This document shows positions 1 through 6,215 of a stretch of DNA of 6,986 nt, piece by piece. The first letter of the stretch is position 1, and each line of letters begins with the position of its first letter. The notes under the pieces were generated by a model. It made no database searches. It was given only the letters and a program-made list of their open reading frames with translations, and was not told the origin of the DNA. Position numbers and translations under genes: made by a program. The stretch is from Crocinitomicaceae bacterium (GTDB lineage Bacteria > Bacteroidota > Bacteroidia > Flavobacteriales_D > Crocinitomicaceae), in the NCBI GenBank assembly GCA_015662935.1, contig DQTF01000209.1, forward strand, positions 1-6,986, in the 5' to 3' direction.

Positions 1-45
1 AACAGATGAGATTAGTAAACTCATTAGAGTAATCGTTTTTTTCAT
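1..45 (-). CDS. N-terminus of a divergent exported protein (partial)
   Basis: Reading the minus strand from the ATG at 45-43 gives MKKTITLMSLLISSV before the window edge cuts the frame. Two lysines followed by an uninterrupted hydrophobic stretch is the classic start of a Sec signal peptide, so this is probably the first 15 codons of a secreted, periplasmic or lipoprotein gene. A promoter-like TACCTTTA lies on the same strand about 24 bases upstream, which supports a real start. The mature protein lies outside the window, so its function cannot be assigned. It is transcribed divergently from oligopeptidase B. The fragment is short enough that chance is possible, but an ATG followed by a signal-like sequence at a sensible distance from a promoter makes a real gene more likely. 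Confidence 0.55.
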   Translation of the reverse strand, partial: MKKTITLMSLLISSV

Positions 46-68
46 AGTAATAGTTTTTATTTATCGTT

Positions 69-94
69 TAAAGGTACATAAAGTGGACATCAAA
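69..94 (-). promoter_or_regulatory. Putative Bacteroidota-type promoter for the left-edge exported gene
   Basis: On the minus strand TACCTTTA (76-69) matches the Bacteroidota -7 consensus TAnnTTTG except for the last base. A TTTG (94-91) lies upstream, but the 14-base spacer is shorter than the usual 17-23. An alternative upstream TTTT with a 19-base gap fits the spacing better but is a weaker -33 box. The predicted transcript start leaves a leader of about 20 bases before ATG 45. This is pattern matching only. Confidence 0.3.
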
Positions 95-122
95 TAAAAG
101 TTAACCTCAAAAGAATGTATAA

Positions 123-150
123 TTGACATTAATTAATATTACTAACTTTA
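123..150 (+). promoter_or_regulatory. Putative promoter of oligopeptidase B
   Basis: TTG (123-125), a 17-base spacer, then TAACTTTA (143-150) fits the Bacteroidota pattern TTG-N17-23-TAnnTTTG with one mismatch at the final base. Transcription would start near 155-158. That leaves about 24 bases before the ATG at 180 but over 90 before the ATG at 250, so the spacing favours 180 as the original start codon of the gene. AT-rich sequence throws up such motifs easily. Confidence 0.4.
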
Positions 151-179
151 ACAAAATTGAATGAACTAAATTATTTCTA

Positions 180-227
180 ATGAAAAACGAACTTCTAATT
201 GCTATTTCAATCTTATTCTTTAACTAA
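180..227 (+). other. Lipoprotein-like signal peptide frame, separated from oligopeptidase B by a one-base shift
   Basis: ATG 180 opens a 15-codon frame (MKNELLIAISILFFN, stop TAA 225-227) that looks like the start of a signal peptide. It lies one base out of register with the oligopeptidase frame, which at 220-231 reads LTNC. Dropping one base of the TTCTTT run at 216-221 joins the two as MKNELLIAISILFLTNC, followed by TTKQKE and then Met 250. The result resembles a type II signal peptide ending in a lipobox-like LTNC. Asn just before Cys is not the preferred residue, and the N-terminus has only one lysine next to a glutamate. A true indel in this strain, a sequencing error or a chance short frame could all explain it. 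Confidence 0.5.
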
Positions 228-249
228 CTGCACAACTAAACAAAAAGAA

Positions 250-2331
250 ATGATAGATTTTCCTATTGCTAAAAAAACCGAAAAGAAAATCACAACACAT
301 GGTGACACACGAGTTGACAACTACTTTTGGATGCGTCTTTCTGATGAGCAAAAGAATGCAGAAACACCCGATGCACAAACACAAGATGTTTTAAACTATT
401 TAAACGCTGAGAATGACTACCTCGAAGCAAAGATGAAGCACACTGAAGATTTTCAGAAAGAATTATTTGAAGAAATCACTGCAAGAATTAAGCAGGACGA
501 TGAATCTGTGCCTGTTTTTAAGAATGGATACCTTTATTATTCTCGTTTTGAGAAAGGAGAAGATTATGGACTAAGCTGCCGAAAGAAAGGTGATGAGAAT
601 GGTGAAGAAGAAATCATTTTGAATCAACCTGAATTAGCCAAAGACCAATCTTACTTTGCAGTTGGAGGTTCAAGTGTGAGTCCAGACAACAAATTATTAG
701 CTTACTCTACCGATTTAGTTTCGAGAAGAGAATATATCATTTCTATTAAGAATATTGAAACTGGAGAAGTTTTTAACGACAAAATAGAACAAACTACAGG
801 TGGAATTACTTGGGCAAACGATAATAAAACGATTTTCTACACAAAAAAAGACCCCGTTACGTTAAGATCCAATAAAATATTTAGACATACACTGGGAACG
901 GATCAATCGAAAGATGTATTGGTTTACGAAGAGAAAGACGAGACTTTTGGTTGCAGTGTTTATAAAACAAAATCCAATCAATTTTTAATGATTCAGTCTT
1001 GGCAAACGCTTTCTTCCGAGGTTCAGTTTTTAGATGCGGACAATCCAACTGGAGAATGGAAAGTTATTTTACCAAGAGAAGAAAACCATGAATATTCAGC
1101 CAATCATTTTGGCGATGATTTCTACATTACAACTAATGATAACGCAAAGAATTTTAAGTTAGTAAAAACACCAATTAACAATACTAGCAAAGATAATTGG
1201 GAAGAAGTAATCACTCATCGTGATGATGTTTTACTGGAAGGAATTGACATCTTCAAGAAACATTTGGTTGTCAGTGAACGAAAGAATGGATTGACTGGAA
1301 TTAGAATCATTCAATGGGGTGACAATTCAGAGCATTACATCGAGTTTAATGATCCAGCTTACATGGCTTATACCAATTCAAACCCTGAATTTGACACTGA
1401 AACACTTCGCTATGGATATACTTCATTAACGACTCCAAACAGTATTTTCGATTACAATATGGACACGAAGGAGCAAGAATTAATGAAACAAAGCGAAGTC
1501 ATTGATGATACATTTAAGTCGGAGAATTATTCTTCAGAGAGAATTTATGTGACTGCTAGAGACGGAGCAAAAGTTCCCGTTTCTATTGTTTATCATAAGA
1601 ATACTAAACTAGACGGTTCTGCTCCTCTCCTACTTTATGGTTACGGTTCTTATGGAGCAAGTATGGATCCGTATTTTAGTTCTGTTCGATTGAGTTTACT
1701 TAATAGAGGTTTTGTTTATGCGATTGCTCACATTCGTGGAGGACAAGAAATGGGTCGTCAATGGTACGAAGATGGAAAACTACTAAAGAAGATGAACACG
1801 TTCAATGACTTCATTGATTGTGGTAAAGCAATGATAGACCAAAACTACACTTCACAAGGTCATTTGTATGCACAAGGAGGTTCTGCTGGTGGGTTATTAA
1901 TGGGAGCAATCATCAACATGGAGCCAAATCTTTGGAATGGTGTGATTGCAGGAGTTCCTTTTGTAGATGTTGTTTCAACAATGCTAGACGAAACCATTCC
2001 GTTGACAACCGGAGAATTTGATGAATGGGGAAATCCAAAAGAGGAAGAATACTACCATTATATCAAATCTTATTCTCCGTATGATAACATTGAAAAGAAA
2101 GATTACCCCAATTTATTAATCACAACAGGTTATTGGGATAGTCAAGTGCAATATTGGGAACCTGCAAAGTGGATTGCCAAATTGAGAGAATACAAAACGG
2201 ATGATAATTTATTGATGATGTCTTGCAACATGGAAGTTGGACATGGTGGAGCATCTGGTCGTTTTGCTAGATACAAGGAAGTTGCGTTGGAGTATGCTTT
2301 CTTATTTGATTTAGAAAAAATAAAAAAATAA
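250..2331 (+). CDS. ptrB: Oligopeptidase B (protease II), S9A prolyl oligopeptidase family
   Basis: This serine peptidase of family S9A cleaves short peptides after Arg or Lys. From Met 250 it has 693 residues, close to the roughly 686 of E. coli protease II. The N-terminal helical part carries HGDTRVDNYFWMRL near residues 17-30. A beta-propeller that filters substrates by size spans roughly 76-425, and the alpha/beta hydrolase domain roughly 430-693. The triad is complete: Ser545 in GGSAGG, Asp630 in WDSQVQYWEPAKW and His665 in GHGG. Ser-Asp and Asp-His spacings are 85 and 35, as in the E. coli enzyme. Glu589 matches the P1-binding Glu576 described for the Salmonella enzyme; the partner Glu578 is Asp591 here, and Asp462, linked to P2 preference, is Tyr475. 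The frame is open back to a TTG at 199, but homology begins near Met 250. An upstream signal peptide lies one base out of frame, so the protein may originally have been an exported lipoprotein; as it stands it would be cytoplasmic. Confidence 0.93.
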   Translation: MIDFPIAKKTEKKITTHGDTRVDNYFWMRLSDEQKNAETPDAQTQDVLNYLNAENDYLEAKMKHTEDFQKELFEEITARIKQDDESVPVFKNGYLYYSRFEKGEDYGLSCRKKGDENGEEEIILNQPELAKDQSYFAVGGSSVSPDNKLLAYSTDLVSRREYIISIKNIETGEVFNDKIEQTTGGITWANDNKTIFYTKKDPVTLRSNKIFRHTLGTDQSKDVLVYEEKDETFGCSVYKTKSNQFLMIQSWQTLSSEVQFLDADNPTGEWKVILPREENHEYSANHFGDDFYITTNDNAKNFKLVKTPINNTSKDNWEEVITHRDDVLLEGIDIFKKHLVVSERKNGLTGIRIIQWGDNSEHYIEFNDPAYMAYTNSNPEFDTETLRYGYTSLTTPNSIFDYNMDTKEQELMKQSEVIDDTFKSENYSSERIYVTARDGAKVPVSIVYHKNTKLDGSAPLLLYGYGSYGASMDPYFSSVRLSLLNRGFVYAIAHIRGGQEMGRQWYEDGKLLKKMNTFNDFIDCGKAMIDQNYTSQGHLYAQGGSAGGLLMGAIINMEPNLWNGVIAGVPFVDVVSTMLDETIPLTTGEFDEWGNPKEEEYYHYIKSYSPYDNIEKKDYPNLLITTGYWDSQVQYWEPAKWIAKLREYKTDDNLLMMSCNMEVGHGGASGRFARYKEVALEYAFLFDLEKIKK

Positions 2332-2333
2332 AA

Positions 2334-2369
2334 AAAGTCCTCATTAATTGAGGACTTTCTATTTTTTTT
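2334..2369. terminator. Bidirectional intrinsic terminator
   Basis: A perfect 10-bp stem, AAAGTCCTCA (2334-2343) and TGAGGACTTT (2349-2358), closes a five-base TTAAT loop. An eight-T run (2362-2369) follows on the plus strand, and an A-rich tract before the stem (about 2315-2336) supplies the T-run for the minus strand. It begins three bases after the stop codon of oligopeptidase B and lies 16 bases past the stop of the convergent lysine-rich gene, so it serves both directions. Confidence 0.92.
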
Positions 2370-2384
2370 CAAAAACTTAAAGTA

Positions 2385-2624
2385 TTAATCTTTCTTTTTA
2401 GGAGCTACCTTTATTTTCCCTGGTCTTTTTCTAATTGTTGCTGATTTTGGTTTTGCAGAATTAATTGGTTTTGTTGCAGGTTTCTTTTTTGCTTTTCTTG
2501 AAGATTCATTTGAATCCGACGCTGTGACTCGTTGCGTTTTCTTCGCTGCTGGTTTTGCTTTTGTTTGCGCGGAAGAAGTAAATGTAAATCCTCCTATGAC
2601 AAGAATAAATAGTAAATATTTCAT
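2385..2624 (-). CDS. Small secreted lysine-rich (polycationic) protein
   Basis: I do not recognise a named family. The 79-residue product opens with a clear Sec signal peptide, MKYLLFILVIGGFTFTSSA, with likely cleavage after SSA (Ala19). The remaining 60 residues hold 17 Lys and 4 Arg against 3 acidic residues. They are also rich in Ala and Pro, with no Cys, no aromatic residue and no predicted hydrophobic core, so the mature part is probably disordered and strongly basic. Its KKP, AKP and KPK runs resemble histone H1-like tails, but the signal peptide argues for an extracytoplasmic location. It starts 75 bases after the ppx stop, has its own promoter-like sequence, and ends at the bidirectional terminator. 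Binding a polyanion (DNA, polysaccharide, LPS or polyphosphate) is plausible from composition but not demonstrated. The start is the ATG at 2624-2622, the only start giving the signal peptide. Confidence 0.75.
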   Translation of the reverse strand: MKYLLFILVIGGFTFTSSAQTKAKPAAKKTQRVTASDSNESSRKAKKKPATKPINSAKPKSATIRKRPGKIKVAPKKKD

Positions 2625-2658
2625 GATGGTCTTTTTTAAGTGTGATTAAAAGTTAGTG

Positions 2659-2688
2659 TAAATATATAACATAAATGCTTCTCACAAA
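2659..2688 (-). promoter_or_regulatory. Putative promoter of the lysine-rich secreted protein gene
   Basis: On the minus strand TTTG (2688-2685), an 18-base spacer and TATATTTA (2666-2659) match the Bacteroidota pattern TTTG-N17-23-TAnnTTTG except for the last base. The predicted start near 2652 gives a leader of roughly 25-30 bases. It lies wholly within the 75-base gap after ppx, where I see no convincing terminator, so the gene could be read both from here and by readthrough from ppk-ppx. Confidence 0.45.
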
Positions 2689-2699
2689 CTTCTTTATTC

Positions 2700-3584
2700 T
2701 CAAAACTTCCCATTAAAATACATTCTCCTAATCAAACCATCAGACAAACCAACCTTAGGCACTATCATTTTCTCGAGCTTTGCTGCTTTCATTGCTCTAT
2801 AATAAATCTCGCCACCACCAACTATCACATCTGCCCGATCGGGTTTTAAATCAAACTGATTGATTAACTCGTCTTGCGAAAATTGAGAAAGAAATTGCAT
2901 CTTCTCTTTTAAAGTTACTCTATCTAACGTTTCCCAATCAGAAAGTCCGCACATTTTGTATATTTTATTAATATTACCTCCTGTTCCAACGGCAAAATCG
3001 GGTTTTTCAGACTTGATGTTCTTCTTAATCCACCTCTCCATTCGTTCCCATTCCTTTTCATCTTGAATCCCTTCTTTTAGCCTCACAGTTCCCAAATTGA
3101 AAGACTTCCATTTCTCACGTATGCCATTTTCAAACAAGTTGATTTCGGTACTACCACCACCCACATCAATAAAAACATAGGATTTATCATTCTCTATTTT
3201 ACCTGTATTAAAAATACTTTCGTAAAGAATATCTGCTTCTTCTTCTCCTGGAATGATCCGTACTTTGATTCCTGTTTCATCCTTAATTTGACGAATAATT
3301 TCCTCTCCGTTTTTTGCATCACGCATTGCTGAAGTTGCCGTTGCTAAATAATCTTCCACCTCAAAAACATGGCATAAATGATTGAACGAATGAGCAATGT
3401 GCAACACTTTTTTTGCTTTTTTATTAGAAATTTTTCCTTTTACAAAAGCATCTTCTCCTAAACGAACAGGCAAACGAACCAATGACAACTTCTTAAACAC
3501 AGGACCACTCTTCGTCTCATTGACTTGCTCAAACAACATTCGAATTGCATTCGAACCAATATCTATGGAAGCGAAAATTTTCAT
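2700..3584 (-). CDS. ppx: Ppx/GppA family phosphatase, probable exopolyphosphatase
   Basis: The product probably removes terminal phosphates from polyphosphate in the cytoplasm; the family also includes pppGpp phosphohydrolases, so a GppA-like role cannot be excluded. It is a short form of 294 residues with only the two-lobed ASKHA core, lacking the C-terminal HD-like extension of the roughly 513-residue E. coli Ppx. Motifs in order are: phosphate loop 1 IDIGSNAIRML (7-17), ATATSAMRDA (81-90), GEEEAD (113-118) with the catalytic-base glutamate at 115 or 116, phosphate loop 2 IDVGGGSTEI (139-148), NLGTVRL (163-169), GTGGNI (200-205) and RADVIVGGGEI (250-260). All are intact. Its ATG overlaps the ppk stop in ATGA (3584-3581), so translation is probably coupled to ppk and both belong to one transcript. 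The order ppk then ppx is the same as in E. coli. Confidence 0.9.
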   Translation of the reverse strand: MKIFASIDIGSNAIRMLFEQVNETKSGPVFKKLSLVRLPVRLGEDAFVKGKISNKKAKKVLHIAHSFNHLCHVFEVEDYLATATSAMRDAKNGEEIIRQIKDETGIKVRIIPGEEEADILYESIFNTGKIENDKSYVFIDVGGGSTEINLFENGIREKWKSFNLGTVRLKEGIQDEKEWERMERWIKKNIKSEKPDFAVGTGGNINKIYKMCGLSDWETLDRVTLKEKMQFLSQFSQDELINQFDLKPDRADVIVGGGEIYYRAMKAAKLEKMIVPKVGLSDGLIRRMYFNGKF

Positions 3585-5620
3585 GATTCGTCCATTTTCT
3601 TGTAATAATCGTAAATCTCAATTTGAGAATTCAATTCTTTCGCTTTATTTCGTTTGTATTTATTCTCCAAGTGCTCATCCAAAATTCTTGATTTAACATT
3701 GTCCTTTAACTGATAATTCAAAACAGATTTTATCGTTTGAATTATCGTTGGGTCATAAATTGGGGCAATTACTTCAATTCGTTTATCCATGTTTCTCACC
3801 ATCCAATCAGCAGAACCGATAAAACACTTTTCCTCTCCTCCATTTGCGAAAATCATGATACGAGAATGATCCAAGTACCGTCCCAGTACACTGATTACTT
3901 CAATGTTCTCACTCATTCCCTTTACTCCAGCCTTAAGAGAACAGATTCCACGAATAATCAATTTTATTTTTACACCCGCATTACTAGCAGCATAGAGTTT
4001 TTTAATCAATTCTTCATCGACTAAATTATTCAGCTTAATTAATATGGATGCTTCCTTTTTTGCTCGATGATTAGCAATTTCAACATCTATCAACCGGTGA
4101 ATATTTTGTCGAGCATTGAACGGAGAGACCAATAATTCTTTAAAAACGTAATTTTTGTAATTCTTCTCAAAAAAATCAAATAGTTTACTTAAATCCTTTG
4201 TTATTCTTTCATCTGCAGTCCATAAAGATAAGTCTGAAAAAACAGTTGCTGTATTCTCATTGAAATTACCTGTTCCGACATGTCCAATGTATTGAAATTC
4301 CTTCTTCTTTTTCCGTTCTATTAATATGACTTTAGAATGCACTTTCAATCCTTGAACTCCAAAAATCACATTCACTCCATTGTCTTGCAATTCCTTTGCC
4401 CAGTGAATGTTGTGACTCTCGTCAAAGCGAGCACGAAGTTCAATAACAACGGTTACTTTCTTATCATTCTTCGAGGCATTAATCAATGTGTTCAGAATTT
4501 TCGAATCCTTTGCAACTCGATAAAGAGTAATCTTAATCGAGGTTACAGAAGGGTCAATTGCTGCCTCTCGAAGAATATCAATTGTATGTGTAAAATCCTG
4601 AAATGGATAGTTCAATAGAATATCTTTCTTGCGAATAACATTTAATAAACTTCTAACATCATTTAATTCCGGATGCTTATTCGCCGGACGTTTAGGATAA
4701 ATCAACTTTTCTTTCCCCAAATTAGGGAAGCTAATTAAATCTTTGAAATTATGATACCGACGTTGTGAAAGAATGTTTTCTTCTCCCGACAAATCTAATT
4801 TAGTATTGAGAATTTGCAATAAATCTTCCGGCATGTGTTCATCATAAATAAACCGAACAGGTTCAGCTTTCTTTCTTTTGTGAACACTTTTTGCTAATTT
4901 CTCAATCAACGACTCATCTAATTCTTCTTCGATATCCAATTCTGCGTCTCTGGTTAATTTGACTGCAAAGCTTTCAATTCTTTCAAAATCAAAAATTCGG
5001 AAAACTTCCTTTAAACCAAGACGTATAACATCATCTAAAAACATGACTGTTGTAGATTCTCCAGGAATCACCAAAAATCGAGGAATGATCTCAGAAGGGA
5101 TTTCAATCAACGCATATTTGGTTTTCTTTTCTACTCCTTCGTTATATAATTTGATAGCCAAGAAAGAGGCATTGTCCGTCACTTCTAATTTAGAATTACT
5201 GGTTAACATAAGAGGTACTAAATCAGGGCGAACCGTCTCTTTAAAATAACTGATGACAAAATTCTCTTGTGCAGAGGTCAATTCTTTTTCGTTCACAAAT
5301 TGAATTCCATTCTTTTCCAAACCTTTTAGAATGTCTTTGAAAGTCAACTCAAAAGCCACTTCTTGATGAGCAAGTATTCTTTCAATCTCTTTAAGTAAAA
5401 GCTTGGGGTTGGTATATAATTTCTCTCGTGTCTTCTTGCCAAGCATCAACATTCTTTTGATGGATGCAATTCTCACTCTAAAAAACTCATCTCTATTGTT
5501 CGAAAAAATCCCTAAGAATCGTAAACGCTCAATTAATGGATTAGATTCATCTTGCGCTTCCTGCAACACACGTTCATTAAACGAAAGCCAACTAATTTCT
5601 CTATTTATGTATTCTGCCAA
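3581..5620 (-). CDS. ppk1: Polyphosphate kinase 1
   Basis: Ppk1 reversibly transfers the gamma-phosphate of ATP onto growing inorganic polyphosphate through a phosphohistidine. At 679 residues it is full length (E. coli 688). The N domain begins with YINREISWLSFNERVLQEA (4-22) and FSNNRDEFFRVR; the PPK middle domain and two phospholipase D-like C-terminal domains follow. Key residues are present with E. coli-like spacing: Arg368 and Arg398 (E. coli 375, 405) for metal and phosphate, His428 in LKVHSK (E. coli His435, autophosphorylated), His447 in GHVGTGNFNENTA (E. coli His454) and His585 in YLDHSRI (E. coli His592). The start is TTG (5620-5618). A TAG lies two codons upstream in frame and the next internal Met is beyond residue 50, after the conserved N-terminal motif, so no ATG start is possible. 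It overlaps ppx by four bases and is divergent from rpsF. I see no clear promoter; TAGGTTTT at 5673-5666 is a weak candidate lacking a good -33 box. Confidence 0.95.
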   Translation of the reverse strand: MAEYINREISWLSFNERVLQEAQDESNPLIERLRFLGIFSNNRDEFFRVRIASIKRMLMLGKKTREKLYTNPKLLLKEIERILAHQEVAFELTFKDILKGLEKNGIQFVNEKELTSAQENFVISYFKETVRPDLVPLMLTSNSKLEVTDNASFLAIKLYNEGVEKKTKYALIEIPSEIIPRFLVIPGESTTVMFLDDVIRLGLKEVFRIFDFERIESFAVKLTRDAELDIEEELDESLIEKLAKSVHKRKKAEPVRFIYDEHMPEDLLQILNTKLDLSGEENILSQRRYHNFKDLISFPNLGKEKLIYPKRPANKHPELNDVRSLLNVIRKKDILLNYPFQDFTHTIDILREAAIDPSVTSIKITLYRVAKDSKILNTLINASKNDKKVTVVIELRARFDESHNIHWAKELQDNGVNVIFGVQGLKVHSKVILIERKKKKEFQYIGHVGTGNFNENTATVFSDLSLWTADERITKDLSKLFDFFEKNYKNYVFKELLVSPFNARQNIHRLIDVEIANHRAKKEASILIKLNNLVDEELIKKLYAASNAGVKIKLIIRGICSLKAGVKGMSENIEVISVLGRYLDHSRIMIFANGGEEKCFIGSADWMVRNMDKRIEVIAPIYDPTIIQTIKSVLNYQLKDNVKSRILDEHLENKYKRNKAKELNSQIEIYDYYKKMDES

Positions 5621-5677
5621 TTTCTATCAATTAAATTCTAATTAAAGTAAGTCATTTTTCCAATAAAAACCTAGTTC

Positions 5678-5691
5678 TTAATTATAATTAA
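5678..5691. repeat. 14-bp perfect palindrome in the ppk-rpsF divergent region
   Basis: TTAATTATAATTAA is its own reverse complement. It is flanked by TAGT (5672-5675) and ACTA (5692-5695), which extend the inverted repeat by four more pairs around a two-base bulge. It lies about 58 bases upstream of the ppk start, inside the likely ppk promoter zone, and about 80 bases upstream of the rpsF -7 box. It could be an operator for a dimeric regulator, but AT-only palindromes are common in AT-rich DNA. Confidence 0.35.
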
Positions 5692-5748
5692 ACTATTCGC
5701 AGCACACATTATTTTACACATACTTTGATTAAAACCAACTAAACGACA

Positions 5749-5776
5749 CTGTTTATATTAAAATTTATTACCTTTG
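5749..5776 (+). promoter_or_regulatory. Putative promoter of the rpsF-rpsR-rplI operon
   Basis: TACCTTTG (5769-5776) is a perfect match to the Bacteroidota -7 box TAnnTTTG. A CTG at 5749-5751, 17 bases upstream, stands in for the TTG/TTTG -33 element and is imperfect. Transcription is predicted to start around 5780, giving a leader of about 53 bases before the rpsF ATG. The position upstream of a highly expressed ribosomal operon supports the call. Confidence 0.6.
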
Positions 5777-5780
5777 CGCT

Positions 5781-5799
5781 CCTGTTTATAAGAAACAGG
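5781..5799 (+). promoter_or_regulatory. Perfect stem-loop at the 5' end of the rpsF leader
   Basis: CCTGTTT (5781-5787) pairs perfectly with AAACAGG (5793-5799) across a five-base ATAAG loop. The predicted transcript starts at or next to its first base, so the mRNA would begin with a hairpin. This could protect the 5' end or act as a site for ribosomal-protein feedback. No CCG bulge typical of the described S6:S18 leader motif is visible. No T-run follows, so it is not a terminator. The hairpin is seen directly; its function is inferred. Confidence 0.5.
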
Positions 5800-5833
5800 A
5801 ATAATTTATTATTAATAAACAAAATTCAATTTT

Positions 5834-6190
5834 ATGAATTCTTATGAAACTGTTTTCATTTTAACTCCCGTTTTGTCTGAAGAACAGGCAAAGGAAGCAG
5901 TGCAGAAATTCGAGAGCCAAGTTGGTTCATTGGGTGGAAAAGTTAAGCACTCCGAGAGTTGGGGACTACGTAAATTAGCGTACCCTATCCAAAAAAAATC
6001 TACAGGATTTTATTTTTTAACAGAATTTGAAGCGCCAGGTGAAGCAATTGCTGAGCTAGAAGTAGCATTCAAAAGAGATGAGCGTGTTATGCGATTCTTA
6101 ACTGTGAGAATGGATGCTGATCATTTAGCGTATGCTGAATCGAGAAGAAAAAGATTAGGAGCAAAGAAATCAGCACCAGCTGAAGCTTAA
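5834..6190 (+). CDS. rpsF: 30S ribosomal protein S6
   Basis: S6 binds the central domain of 16S rRNA as a heterodimer with S18 during 30S platform assembly. The 118 residues start with the family-typical MNSYETVFILTPVLSEEQ. They continue with the ferredoxin-like core, including GGKVKHSESWGLRKLAYPIQK (about 35-55), GFYFLTEFEAP and the RDERVMRFLTVRMD strand (about 82-95). The basic, Ala-rich tail RRKRLGAKKSAPAEA is a variable extension. The start ATG 5834 has no Shine-Dalgarno sequence, only an A/T-rich leader, as usual in this phylum. It is the first gene of rpsF-rpsR-rplI, with rpsR 25 bases downstream and divergent ppk upstream. Confidence 0.97.
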   Translation: MNSYETVFILTPVLSEEQAKEAVQKFESQVGSLGGKVKHSESWGLRKLAYPIQKKSTGFYFLTEFEAPGEAIAELEVAFKRDERVMRFLTVRMDADHLAYAESRRKRLGAKKSAPAEA

Positions 6191-6215
6191 TTATTAAACT
6201 TAAAAAAGAGAAAAA

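Noticed and set aside
199..249. TTG at 199 as the start of oligopeptidase B
   Set aside because: It adds 17 residues without homology to the family start, has no supporting ribosome binding signal, and its LTNC is better explained as the end of a signal peptide begun at ATG 180 in another frame.
2142..2372. Minus-strand frame of 76 codons over the 3' end of oligopeptidase B
   Set aside because: It is antisense to the catalytic His and Asp region and runs through the terminator hairpin, so it is a shadow frame.
2634..2654. Weak AT hairpin (TTTTAA/TTAAAA on the minus strand) between ppx and the lysine-rich gene
   Set aside because: A six-pair A/T-only stem without G/C pairs or a proper T-run is too weak for an intrinsic terminator, and it overlaps the predicted leader of the small gene.
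3397..3696. Plus-strand open frame of 99 codons opposite the ppx-ppk junction
   Set aside because: It lies antisense to two well-conserved genes and crosses their boundary. It has no recognisable domain and is a frame shadow, as are the other plus-strand frames inside ppk (3737-4024, 4337-4618, 4959-5249, 5403-5645).
5638..5655. Five-codon mini-frame MTYFN upstream of ppk, preceded by GGAAAA
   Set aside because: It could act as a leader peptide, but it is very short, has no run of a regulatory amino acid, and such frames arise often by chance.
5777..5833. Known S6:S18-binding leader motif upstream of rpsF
   Set aside because: The described motif has a conserved CCG in a bulge or internal loop. 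No CCG occurs in this leader, so only a different, unproven element can be proposed.
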